A stretch of 64,000 bases of DNA, taken from Inquilinus sp. Marseille-Q2685. GTDB taxonomy: Bacteria; Pseudomonadota; Alphaproteobacteria; DSM-16000; Inquilinaceae. The position numbers and the translations under genes were made by a program. The notes beneath the pieces are model-generated. The model saw nothing but the letters and a program-made list of their open reading frames with translations, did no database searches and was not told the origin of the DNA. The stretch is taken from contig NZ_CAKAKL010000008.1 of assembly GCF_916619195.1 (NCBI RefSeq), forward strand, positions 124,001-188,000, given 5' to 3'. Below are positions 1 through 9,307 of this stretch, one piece after another (position 1 is the stretch's first letter; each line of letters opens with the position of its first letter).

Positions 1-484
1 GCCGCTCGGGCCAGGCGGCGAAAGCGGTGCCGATGCCGGCGTCGCGCTTGATCACGGCGATGTCGAGCTCGCCCTGGCCGAAGGCGCGGCGCAGCTCCGG
101 CCCCGCATCGCAGCGAACGTCGAGCCGTAGCGCCGGGCGCAGCCGGGCAAGGCCGGACAACGCCTCGGTCAGCCGCTCGGCGGCGAAATCCTCGCCCAGC
201 CCGACCCGCACCACGGCCATGCCGTCCGGCCGGCGCAGCGCGTCCTCCGCCTCGTCGCTCAGCGCCAGCAGGCGGCGGGCATAGCCGAGCAGCCGCTCGC
301 CTTCCTCGGTCGGCGCCACGCCCCGCCCCTGGCGGTGCAGCAACGGCCGGCCGACCGCCTGTTCCAGCTTGCGGATCTGCTGGCTGACCGTCGACTGGGT
401 GCGGTGCACCCGCTCGCCGGCGCGGGTGAAGCCGCCGGCATCGACCACGGAGACGAAGCTGCGCAGCAGGTCGAGGTCGAGCAT
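1..484 (-). CDS. LysR-family transcriptional regulator (partial, C-terminus outside window)
   Basis: About 161 residues are visible before the window edge. The reverse-strand reading starts MLDLDLLRSFVSVVDAGGF and carries the LysR winged helix-turn-helix (RVHRTQSTVSQQIRKLEQAV, residues about 26-45). The start of the ligand-binding domain follows (VRVGLGEDFAAERL). The ATG at 482-484 gives the normal LysR N-terminus, a few residues before the helix-turn-helix. The gene is divergent from the EamA exporter at 585, with a dyad between them, so it probably controls that exporter; this is inferred from arrangement. The effector cannot be told because the ligand-binding domain is mostly missing. Confidence 0.9.
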   Translation of the reverse strand, partial: MLDLDLLRSFVSVVDAGGFTRAGERVHRTQSTVSQQIRKLEQAVGRPLLHRQGRGVAPTEEGERLLGYARRLLALSDEAEDALRRPDGMAVVRVGLGEDFAAERLTEALSGLARLRPALRLDVRCDAGPELRRAFGQGELDIAVIKRDAGIGTAFAAWPER

Positions 485-513
485 GGGGCACCCATCGGCT
501 TTTCCACTGAACC

Positions 514-541
514 CCATTTAACCATTGAATTTCCAAATGGT
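514..541. promoter_or_regulatory. Candidate LysR operator between divergent genes
   Basis: The gap between the LysR gene and the exporter holds ACCATT at 521-526 and its exact complement AATGGT at 536-541, separated by 9 bases. A wider CCATTT/AAATGG pair lies at 514-519 and 535-540. The core reads ATT-N9-AAT, the usual form of a LysR T-N11-A box. Location and symmetry support an operator; binding is inferred. Confidence 0.5.
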
Positions 542-584
542 CACGCCCGCTTCTATGGTGCAGCCGATCCGAAGGAGATCCGCC

Positions 585-1514
585 ATGGACGCCGTGTCGA
601 TCCCGGCCCCCGGCCGCAGCGCCCTGGTGCGCTGGGGCTTCCCCGCCCTGTTCGTGGTGCTGTGGGCCTCGGCCTTCACCGCCGCGAAGGTGGCGGTGAC
701 CTATGCCCCGCCCTTCCTGCTGCTGTCGACGCGCTTCCTGCTGGCCGGGCTGGTGCTGGCCGCCATCGCCCGGCTGTCGGGCCGGCGCTGGAGCTTCGGC
801 CCCGGCGCGGTGGCGCGCTTCGCCCTGCTCGGCATCGTCACCATGGCGGTCTACCTGACCCTGTCCTATTTCGGGATGCAGACCGTCACCTCGGGCTTCG
901 CGGCGCTGATCATCAGCATGAACCCGGTGCTGACCGCGGTGCTGGCGCCGCCGCTCCTGGGCGAGCGGCTGACCCGGACGAGGCTGGCCGGGCTCGCGCT
1001 CGGCGTCCTCGGCGTCGCCATCGTGCTGCAGAGCCGACTCGGCGGCGGCATCGAGGGCCCGGTCGGCATCGCCTTCACCTTCGGCGCGCTGGTCGCCCTG
1101 TCCGCCGGCACCATCCTGTACAAGCGGATCGCGCCCTCCGGCGACCTCTGGTACGGCACCGCGGTCCAGACGCTCGCGGCCGGCGTCGTGCTGCTGCCGC
1201 TGGGCTTGGCGCTGGAGCCGGTCTCGGCGATCCGCTGGACGCCGGAGCTCCTGGCCGGCTTCCTCTGGCTCGCCCTCGCCGTGTCGCTGTGCAGCTATCT
1301 GCTGTGGTTCGACATGCTGGACCGGCTCGGCGCCTCGACCGCCAGCGCGCTGCACTTTCTGGTGCCGCCGATCGGCCTGCTGCTGGGCTGGGCGGTGCTG
1401 GGCGAACATGTGCCGCCGCTCGACCTGCTCGGCGTGGTGCCGATCGCGCTCGGCATCCGCCTCGTCACCCGCGCCACCCCGGCTACAGCGCGAAATCGCC
1501 GAGCTGCAGGCTGA
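585..1514 (+). CDS. EamA/DMT-superfamily transporter
   Basis: This 309-residue, strongly hydrophobic protein has the two-fold EamA repeat of drug/metabolite exporters with about ten membrane helices. The first half includes FAALIISMNPVLTAVLAPPL and the second LHFLVPPIGLLLGWAVLGE, both typical helix-loop signatures. I chose ATG 585 because GAAGGAG lies at 571-577 with good spacing; an in-frame ATG at 525 lies inside the intergenic dyad region. Family members export amino acids or metabolites; the substrate here is unknown. The last 11 codons overlap the 3' end of the convergent RTX gene, and the tail (TPATARNRRAAG) looks unlike a normal EamA C-terminus, so it may have been altered when the RTX gene arrived. 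Confidence 0.88.
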   Translation: MDAVSIPAPGRSALVRWGFPALFVVLWASAFTAAKVAVTYAPPFLLLSTRFLLAGLVLAAIARLSGRRWSFGPGAVARFALLGIVTMAVYLTLSYFGMQTVTSGFAALIISMNPVLTAVLAPPLLGERLTRTRLAGLALGVLGVAIVLQSRLGGGIEGPVGIAFTFGALVALSAGTILYKRIAPSGDLWYGTAVQTLAAGVVLLPLGLALEPVSAIRWTPELLAGFLWLALAVSLCSYLLWFDMLDRLGASTASALHFLVPPIGLLLGWAVLGEHVPPLDLLGVVPIALGIRLVTRATPATARNRRAAG

Positions 1515-2511
1515 CCGCCCCCGACAGCGTGATCCGGAGATCCGCTGCGCCGTCGCCGTCGACATCGCCCAGGACCGTGGTCGCTCCGCCGTCGATCTCG
1601 TAGCGCAGCTCGCCGGCCTGGTGGCTGAACGGGGCGTTCCAGATGAAGCCGAAGCCCTGGCGGCCCGCCGCCGTGGCGTCGGCATCCATCACCACCAGGT
1701 CGATGACGTCGCCTTCGGCCTGGTGGAAATCGATGATCCAGTCCGCCCCCGTCCCGGCCTGGCTGTCGGTGACCGACCAGAACTCGAAGGCATCGGCACC
1801 GGCGCCGCCGCTCAGGGTATCGGCCCCGCCATCGCCGATCAGCCGGTCGCTGCCGTCGTTGCCGTAGAGCAGGTCGCCGGCGGGCCCGCCGCCGAGGAAG
1901 TCGTCGCCGCCCCAGCCGCGCAGATCGCTGCCCGAAGAGGTGCCGACCAGCACGTCGCCATAGGCCGTGCCCCAGACATTCTCGACGCCGGTGATGACAT
2001 CCCCCTGGGCCTCGCCGAACTCGGCGATGCCGCGCCCGAGATCGACATGCACGCCCTCGAGGCCGTTGTAGTCGACGGTGTCGGTGCCGTCGCCGCCATC
2101 GATCGAGTCCGCCCCTGCCCCGCCCTGGAGGAAGTCGTCGGCCATGCCGCCGACCAGCCGGTCGTCGCCGTCGCGGCCATAGAGCGTGTCGTTGCCGCCG
2201 AAGCCGCGCAGCTCGTTGCCGGCGTCCGATCCGGCCAGGATGTCGCCATAGCCGCCGGTGCCCCAGACATTCTCGATGTCGAACAACCGGTCGCCCTCGG
2301 CTTCCCCGCCCCAGCCCTGCCCCGCGGCGAGGTCGACCGAAACGCCGGCATTGCCGTTGTAGTCGGCGGTGTCGATGCCCGCGCCGCCGAACAGGGCATC
2401 GGCCCCGGCGCCGCCTTGAAGGAAATCATTGCCGTCGAAGCCGAAGAGGATGTCGTCCCACGCGCCGCCGACAAGGAGATTGCCGGCGGCATCGCCATAG
2501 ATCGTCGTCAT
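1483..2511 (-). CDS. RTX-type calcium-binding secreted protein (342 aa)
   Basis: The protein is made of hemolysin-type nonapeptide repeats (for example [15 protein letters not shown] and GGDDFLGGGPAGD), which bind calcium in a parallel beta-roll. It ends in a domain of about 85 residues containing IIDFHQAEGDVIDL, AGELRYEIDGG and GDVDGDGAADLRITL, then LQLGDFAL. The other four RTX proteins in this window share this ending, which probably carries the type I secretion signal. There is no N-terminal signal peptide. GGGAG precedes the ATG by about 6 bases. No enzymatic domain is visible. It lies 40 bp downstream of the larger RTX gene and is probably cotranscribed. No HlyB/HlyD/TolC genes are in the window. 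Confidence 0.85.
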   Translation of the reverse strand: MTTIYGDAAGNLLVGGAWDDILFGFDGNDFLQGGAGADALFGGAGIDTADYNGNAGVSVDLAAGQGWGGEAEGDRLFDIENVWGTGGYGDILAGSDAGNELRGFGGNDTLYGRDGDDRLVGGMADDFLQGGAGADSIDGGDGTDTVDYNGLEGVHVDLGRGIAEFGEAQGDVITGVENVWGTAYGDVLVGTSSGSDLRGWGGDDFLGGGPAGDLLYGNDGSDRLIGDGGADTLSGGAGADAFEFWSVTDSQAGTGADWIIDFHQAEGDVIDLVVMDADATAAGRQGFGFIWNAPFSHQAGELRYEIDGGATTVLGDVDGDGAADLRITLSGAVSLQLGDFAL

Positions 2512-2551
2512 GCATCGCTCCCGAGATGCGGAAGGCTCCGGGCTGCCGTCG

Positions 2552-4798
2552 CTACAGCACGAAATCCGAGGCCTGCAGGCCGATCGAGCCCGTCAGGCGG
2601 ATGTGGAAATCGGAGGAGCCGTCGCCATCGACGTCGCCGCCGATGGTAGTGACGCCGTCGACGATGACAGTGCGCAGCTCGCCGGCGTGGTGGGTGTAGG
2701 CCCCGGTGCCGATGAAGCGGAACGCCTGGTTGCCGGCGGCCGCGGCGTTGGCGTCGATCGCCGACAGGTCGATGCGGTCGCCCTGGCCGTGGCTGAAATC
2801 GGTGATCCGGTCGGCCCCCGCCCCGGTCGGGCTCTGCGCCGCGCTGCTGTAGACGAAGCGGTCGGCCCCGGCCCCGCCGGTGAGCGTGTCCCTGCCGCCG
2901 GCGCCGGTGAGCACGTCGTTGCCGTTCCAGCCTTGCAGCACATTTGCGCCGGTGTTTCCGACCAGGCTGTCATGGCCCTGGCTGCCGCTGAGGTTCTCGA
3001 TGCCGGTCAGCCTGTCGCCCTGGGCGTCGCCGCCGGTCCCGGTGCCGGAGACCAGGCTGACCGCGACCCCGGTCCTGCCGGTGTACCAGCTGGCGGTGTC
3101 GCTGCCGTTGCCGCCGTCGAGCGTGTCGGCGCCTGCCTCGCCGCGAAGCAGGTCGTTGCCGTCGAAGCCGCGCAGGACATTGGCGCCGGCATGGCCCGAC
3201 AGCGTGTCGCCGCCCTGGCTGCCATTGACGTTCTCGATGCCGATCAGCACGTCGCCCTGGGCGTTGCCGCTGCGGCCGGTCCCGGCGGCGAGGTCGACCA
3301 CCACGCCGACCGCGCCGTCGGTGTAGCTGACGGAATCGGTGCCGGCGCCGCCGTCGAGCCGGTCGGCCCCCTCGCCCCCGCGCAGGATGTCGCCGCCGTC
3401 GCCGCCCAGCAGCGCGTCGTCGCCGCCGAGGCCGCTGAGCGTGTCGTTGCCGCCCCAGCCCTGCAGCTGGTTGGCGTAGGAGGAGCCGGCGATCGTGTCA
3501 TAGGCGCTGCCGCCGGAGACGTTCTCGACATCGGTGCCGATGACATCGCCCTCGGCGTCGCCGCCATGGCCGGTGCCCCCGATGGTCACGGTCAAGGCGG
3601 TGTCGCCCCAATACACGATCGTGTCGATGCCGTTGCCGCCGTTGATCCGGTCGCCGTCACCGTCGCCGCGGATGAGGTCGTTGCCGTCGCCGCCGTCCAG
3701 GACATCGGCGCCGCCATAGCCTTCCAGCCTGTCGTCGCCGCCCAGGCCAGTCAGGACATCATCGCCGGAGTAGCCGCGCAGGAGGTTGGCGGCGAAGTTC
3801 CCGATCAGCGTGTCGTTGTAGTAGGACCCAGCCAGGTCCTCGAAGACGCCGATGAAGACGTCCCCCTCGGCATTGCCGCTCCAGGCCGATCCGCTCGTCA
3901 GGTCGACGCCCACCCCGGCAGTGCTGTCGGTGTAGTCGAGCCAGTCGCTGCCGTCTCCGGCTTCGAGCCGGTCCCGCCCCGGCCCGCCGACAAAGACATT
4001 GTCGCCGCTGCTCCCGATCAGGACGTCGTCGCCATACCTGCCGTAAAGGACATCGTCGCCCTCGGCGCCGAGGAGCCGGTTGTTGCCGTAATCCCCGGAC
4101 AGCCGGTCGTCATAGGGGCTGCCGCTGATGTTCTCGACACCCTGGATGGCGTCGCCCTCGGCATGGCCGCCGCGGGCGACGCGGTACTCCAGATCGACCT
4201 CGACCCCGGCGTCGCTGGCGAAGTATTCGACCGTGTCGGTGCCGTCGCCGCCGAGCAGGACGTCCGCCCCGGCCCAACCGCGCAGGAAATCGTCGCCGTA
4301 GCTGCCTTCAAGCTTGTCGTTGCCGTTGCCGCCGGTGAGATAGTCGTTGCCGATCATGCCCCAGAGCGTGTCGTCGCCGTCGTCGCCCCAGAGCCCGTCA
4401 TTGCCGTCATAACCGCTCAGGACGTTGTTGGCCGCCGAACCTGCGATGGAATCGTTGGAATTGGTGCCCCAGACATTCTCGATGTCGCCATCGACCACGT
4501 CGCCATTCGCTTCGCCACCCCAGGAGGTGCCGCCGATGGCGACGTTGACCCCGATATCGCCGCGGTAGTCGACGGTGTCGATCCCGGCCCCGCCATGCAG
4601 CCCGTCGCCGCCGTTCCCGCCCTGGAGCAGGTCGTCGCCGTCGCCGCCCCAGAGATCGTCGTGGCCGTCGCCGCCATAGAGCGTGTCGTTGCCGCCGGCC
4701 CCGACCAGCAGGTCGTCGCCGCCGCGGCCATCCAGAAAGTCGTCCTCGGCGAAGCCGCCGGCGCCTTCATTGGCATCGGTACCGGTCCACTGGACCAT
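2552..4798 (-). CDS. Large RTX calcium-binding repeat protein (748 aa)
   Basis: About seven blocks repeat a pattern: a GGxGxDxLxGG beta-roll run, then TDTVEY/IDTVDYRG, then a strand such as VGVDLTSGSAWSGNAEGD, then IENVSGS. This is the layout of long secreted RTX proteins of the bacterial-cadherin/serralysin-tail type. The C-terminus (ITDFSHGQGDRIDL, AGELRTVIVDG, GDVDGDGSSDFHIRLTG, LQASDFVL) matches the neighbouring RTX genes. AGGAGA sits just upstream of the ATG at 4796-4798. No catalytic motif was seen, so an adhesive, surface-layer or biofilm role is possible. It is the likely first gene of a two-gene RTX operon. Confidence 0.87.
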   Translation of the reverse strand: MVQWTGTDANEGAGGFAEDDFLDGRGGDDLLVGAGGNDTLYGGDGHDDLWGGDGDDLLQGGNGGDGLHGGAGIDTVDYRGDIGVNVAIGGTSWGGEANGDVVDGDIENVWGTNSNDSIAGSAANNVLSGYDGNDGLWGDDGDDTLWGMIGNDYLTGGNGNDKLEGSYGDDFLRGWAGADVLLGGDGTDTVEYFASDAGVEVDLEYRVARGGHAEGDAIQGVENISGSPYDDRLSGDYGNNRLLGAEGDDVLYGRYGDDVLIGSSGDNVFVGGPGRDRLEAGDGSDWLDYTDSTAGVGVDLTSGSAWSGNAEGDVFIGVFEDLAGSYYNDTLIGNFAANLLRGYSGDDVLTGLGGDDRLEGYGGADVLDGGDGNDLIRGDGDGDRINGGNGIDTIVYWGDTALTVTIGGTGHGGDAEGDVIGTDVENVSGGSAYDTIAGSSYANQLQGWGGNDTLSGLGGDDALLGGDGGDILRGGEGADRLDGGAGTDSVSYTDGAVGVVVDLAAGTGRSGNAQGDVLIGIENVNGSQGGDTLSGHAGANVLRGFDGNDLLRGEAGADTLDGGNGSDTASWYTGRTGVAVSLVSGTGTGGDAQGDRLTGIENLSGSQGHDSLVGNTGANVLQGWNGNDVLTGAGGRDTLTGGAGADRFVYSSAAQSPTGAGADRITDFSHGQGDRIDLSAIDANAAAAGNQAFRFIGTGAYTHHAGELRTVIVDGVTTIGGDVDGDGSSDFHIRLTGSIGLQASDFVL

Positions 4799-4864
4799 GG
4801 AATTCTCCTGACAAGGGATGGGCCGCGGAACGGCGGCCGCCCGGACATGTGAAAGGCCGGCCCC

Positions 4865-5263
4865 TCAGGCCAGCGGTGTCCAGCTCTCGAACACATGCTC
4901 GCGGGCGATCCGGCCGTCGCGCATGTGGAAGACATGGACCAGCCGAAGCTCGATCCGCGACCCGACAGGCGCGTCGACCATGCCCTCGCCGGTCAGGCGG
5001 AAGCGGACGATGCAGTCGTCCACCACCCGGTCCACCGTCGCGAAGCGGTCGAGCGGCTCGATCTCGACATCGGCGATGGCCGAGAAGATCCGCCGGTAAT
5101 TCGCCAGGATCGCCGCCTTGTCGGTCAGGCGCAGGCCGCGGGCCGGCGCCTCGAGCACGGCGTCGTCGGTGTAGAGGCTCATGACCGAGGCCGGGTCGCG
5201 CGCTTCGTTGCGGATATGCTCGTCGACGACGGCGAGGTTGGTCGTGATCGCATCAGCAGACAT
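4865..5263 (-). CDS. SnoaL-like / NTF2-fold protein (132 aa)
   Basis: The reading frame starting MSADAITTNLAVVDEHIRNE has the small cone-shaped NTF2-fold pattern: an N-terminal helix, DPASVMSLYTDDAVLEAPARG, FSAIADVEIEPLDRF, then a C-terminal sheet including VHVFHMRDGRIAREHVFES. Such domains occur in polyketide cyclases, isomerases and small carrier proteins, so the reaction cannot be assigned. I chose ATG 5263 over an upstream start at 5371 because AAGGA lies 8 bases before it and the upstream extension has no conserved character. It follows the RTX gene on the same strand in reverse order and has no clear functional partner. Confidence 0.75.
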   Translation of the reverse strand: MSADAITTNLAVVDEHIRNEARDPASVMSLYTDDAVLEAPARGLRLTDKAAILANYRRIFSAIADVEIEPLDRFATVDRVVDDCIVRFRLTGEGMVDAPVGSRIELRLVHVFHMRDGRIAREHVFESWTPLA

Positions 5264-5455
5264 GCAGCAGTCCTTTCCCACCGGATGCGGCCCATCGGCC
5301 GCGATCCGCCCGATCTGTGATGAAGACGAAGAACCCATCCTGTCCGGTTCGGTCGCGACGCACCCTTCCACAGGGACGCATCGCCGCCGGCGGGTCGTGC
5401 CGCCGGGCCCGGTCGAGTGGGCGAAACGATGTCGGGAATCGGGACCGTCCTCAAT

Positions 5456-6899
<1,444 letters not shown>

Positions 6900-6914
6900 A
6901 CCATTCATCGGGCG

Positions 6915-7835
6915 ATGACGCGGTCGAACCTGCCGCTGCGCGCGCTCGCGGCCTTCGAGGCCGCCGCCCGCCTGGAGAGCTTCCGGGCGGCGGCGGAGGA
7001 GCTGGCGCTGACCCCGTCGGCGGTCAGCCACCAGGTGCGGATCCTGGAGCGACGGCTGGGGCTGCGGCTGTTCGACCGGGTCGGCCGCGGCGTCGTGCTG
7101 TCACCAGAGGGATCCGAGCTGTTCGGCCGGATCGGCGGCAGCTTCGACGCCCTGGCCGAGGCGGTCGAGACCGCCGCGCGGCGTGGCCGGCGCCCCCGCC
7201 GGTCCGAGGTGGTGTTGCGGCGCCCCCCGCCGTCATTGGCGGGATGCTGGGTACTGCCCCGCCTGCCCGCCTTCCTGGCCGCGCATCCGGAGATCGACCT
7301 GCGGGTCCATGCCGATCTGCGGCTCGCCGCCGACAGCGGCGCCCGGTCGGAGGCCGACGGGGTGGACCTGACGATCGGGTATGGCGATCACGTGCCGGCG
7401 ACGGCCGTGCCGCTGCTGACCGAGACCGTGCAACCGCTCTGCGCCCCGGCCCTTGCCGCCCGCGCCGACCCGCGCGCGCCGCGCGGCCCGCCGGATCTGC
7501 CGCTGATCGTCACTCGCGACAACCGCCTGTCCTGGGAGGTTTGGTTTCGGCGCCAGGGCGTGGCGCTGGACGACGGCTTCGCCGGTACCATCCAACTCGA
7601 CCCGTCGCATGTCGCGATCGAGGCGGCGGTGAAGGGCCTCGGCGTGGTGCTGGAGAGCGACGTGTTGGCCGGGGACGCGCTGCGCGACGGCCGGCTGGTC
7701 GCCCCCTTCCCGGGGCTGGGCGTGACCTGGCCCGCCTATTGGCTCGCCGTCGCCCGCGGCTCGGCGGGGCGGGAGAGCGTGGAGACGGTGCGCGTTTGGC
7801 TGCTGGGCAGCGCGGCGCGCACGGCCTGGGGTTAG
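6915..7835 (+). CDS. LysR-family regulator, GcvA-like, divergent from dgdA
   Basis: This 306-residue protein begins with the GcvA/AmpR-type helix-turn-helix (LPLRALAAFEAAARL, then TPSAVSHQVRILERRLG at about 33-49). A PBP2-type effector domain follows (VDLTIGYGDHVPA, IEAAVKGLGVVLESDVL, VTWPAYWLAVARG). Such proteins activate a divergent target when an amino-acid or related ligand binds. Its position 110 bp from dgdA suggests it is the dgdA regulator. It ends just before a perfect hairpin shared with the convergent GH4 gene. Confidence 0.88.
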   Translation: MTRSNLPLRALAAFEAAARLESFRAAAEELALTPSAVSHQVRILERRLGLRLFDRVGRGVVLSPEGSELFGRIGGSFDALAEAVETAARRGRRPRRSEVVLRRPPPSLAGCWVLPRLPAFLAAHPEIDLRVHADLRLAADSGARSEADGVDLTIGYGDHVPATAVPLLTETVQPLCAPALAARADPRAPRGPPDLPLIVTRDNRLSWEVWFRRQGVALDDGFAGTIQLDPSHVAIEAAVKGLGVVLESDVLAGDALRDGRLVAPFPGLGVTWPAYWLAVARGSAGRESVETVRVWLLGSAARTAWG

Positions 7836-7853
7836 AGAAGGCGTCAGCTACTC

Positions 7854-7888
7854 GCGTTGCCTCTCCCGCCAGGCGGGAGAGGCAACGC
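7854..7888. terminator. Perfect 35-bp palindrome, likely bidirectional terminator
   Basis: GCGTTGCCTCTCCCGCC at 7854-7870 is followed by one base and then its exact reverse complement at 7872-7888. The two genes converge on it, with the LysR gene ending at 7835 and the GH4 gene at 7903, which fits a two-way terminator. It could also be a dispersed palindromic repeat unit; no second copy was seen in this window. Confidence 0.6.
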
Positions 7889-7902
7889 ATTACGCTCTAT
7901 AT

Positions 7903-9246
7903 CTACGCCACCCGGGGCAGCGGCTGCGCCTTGGCCGGCGGGCGCAGCGCCTCCGGGATCCACTCGCCATGCGCCGCCAGCAGGGCGTCGACCAGCTTCC
8001 AGATCTGGTCGAGGTCCAGCTCCGCCGCCGTGTGCGGGTCCAGCATGGCGGCGTGGTAGATGTGGTCGCGGTTGCCGGTCAGCAGCGCCTCGACCGTCAG
8101 CGACTGGACGTTGATGTTGGTCTGCATCAGCGCCGCCAGATGCGGCGGCAGCCGGCCGATGCCGATCGGCTGCACGCCGTTGCGGTCGACCAGGCAGGGC
8201 ACCTCGACCGTGCAGTCCTGCGGCAGGTTGTCGATCAGCCCGTGGTTCTGCACGTTGCCGTAGATCACCGCCGGCCGGCCGGTCTCCTTGGCGTGGATGA
8301 TGGTCGAGCCGTATTCGACGCTGCGCTTGATCTCCAGCGGCACGGTCGGGTCCTGCAGCTGGGCCTTCAGCGCGCCCCATTTGTCGATCTGGCGCTCGCA
8401 GCGGGTGATGTACTCGTCGAGCGGGATGTTGAACCGGTCGACGATCTCCTCGCGCCCGCGCTTGATGTACCACGGCACGTATTCGCTGAAATGCTCGCTG
8501 GATTCGGTGACGAAGTAGCCGAGCCGCAGGAACATGTCGTAGCGGACGCGGTTCCACTCCGGCACCCGCCCCTCCTCCACCACCTTGCGGATCAGGGGCG
8601 TCAGGTCTTCGCCGTCGCGCTCGAACTTCAGGTAGAAGGCCATGTGGTTGATGCCGCCGCAGAGATAGCTGATCTCCTCGACCGGCACGCCGATGTCCTC
8701 GGCGATCTCCGCCGCGGTGCCCTGCACGCTGTGGCACAGGCCGACGGTCTTGATCCTGGTCGCCCGGTTCAGCGCCCAGCAGTTCATCGCCATCGGGTTG
8801 GCGTATTGCAGATGGGTCACGTCCGGGCACAGCCGCTCCATGTCCCGCGCGTGCTCCAGCAGCACCGGCACGGTGCGCAGCGCCCGCATGATGCCGCCGA
8901 TGCCGAGCGTGTCGGCGATGGTCTGGCGCAGCCCGTAGGTCTTCGGCACCTCGAAATCGGTCACGGTGCAGGGCTTGTAGCCGCCGACCTGGATCATGGT
9001 GATGGCGTAGTCGGCGCCATCGAGCGCCCGGGCGCGGTCGGTCGTCGCCTCGATCGTCGCGGGCGCCTTCAGGGTCTCGGCGATGCGGCGGGCCACGACC
9101 TCGGAGGTGGCAAGGCGCTCCGGATCGATGTCGTAGAGGGTGATGCGCGCATCCGCCAGCTCCGGATAGGACAGGATGTCGCCGATCAGGTTCTTGGCGA
9201 AGACCGTGCTGCCGGCGCCGATGAAGGTGATCTTGGGAGAGGTCAT
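7903..9246 (-). CDS. Glycoside hydrolase family 4 (alpha-galactosidase/alpha-galacturonidase-like)
   Basis: GH4 enzymes cleave glycosides by a redox mechanism using NAD and a divalent metal. The N-terminus has the NAD-binding motif FIGAGSTVFAKNLI (residues 8-21), followed by TLYDID. The metal-binding Cys-His is C171/H172 in GLCHSVQGTAAE, with H201 in CGGINHMAFYL. NPMAMNCWALN (150-160) is also characteristic. The 447-residue length is normal. It is the last gene of an ABC uptake operon, so it probably hydrolyses the imported glycoside in the cytoplasm. The motifs fit MelA or LplD-type enzymes about equally, so the sugar is not assigned. Confidence 0.87.
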   Translation of the reverse strand: MTSPKITFIGAGSTVFAKNLIGDILSYPELADARITLYDIDPERLATSEVVARRIAETLKAPATIEATTDRARALDGADYAITMIQVGGYKPCTVTDFEVPKTYGLRQTIADTLGIGGIMRALRTVPVLLEHARDMERLCPDVTHLQYANPMAMNCWALNRATRIKTVGLCHSVQGTAAEIAEDIGVPVEEISYLCGGINHMAFYLKFERDGEDLTPLIRKVVEEGRVPEWNRVRYDMFLRLGYFVTESSEHFSEYVPWYIKRGREEIVDRFNIPLDEYITRCERQIDKWGALKAQLQDPTVPLEIKRSVEYGSTIIHAKETGRPAVIYGNVQNHGLIDNLPQDCTVEVPCLVDRNGVQPIGIGRLPPHLAALMQTNINVQSLTVEALLTGNRDHIYHAAMLDPHTAAELDLDQIWKLVDALLAAHGEWIPEALRPPAKAQPLPRVA

Positions 9247-9307
9247 GCGGAGAGTCCCGGTTGGCGGAAAGGCCCGCGGCGCGGCGGCCGCGGGCCGGGT
9301 GGAAGAG

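Noticed and set aside
2510-4852. Long plus-strand open frame of 780 codons rich in Val, Ala and Asp
   Set aside because: It is the mirror of the RTX gene on the minus strand. The repeats in RTX DNA keep the opposite strand open, and the composition is not that of a real protein.
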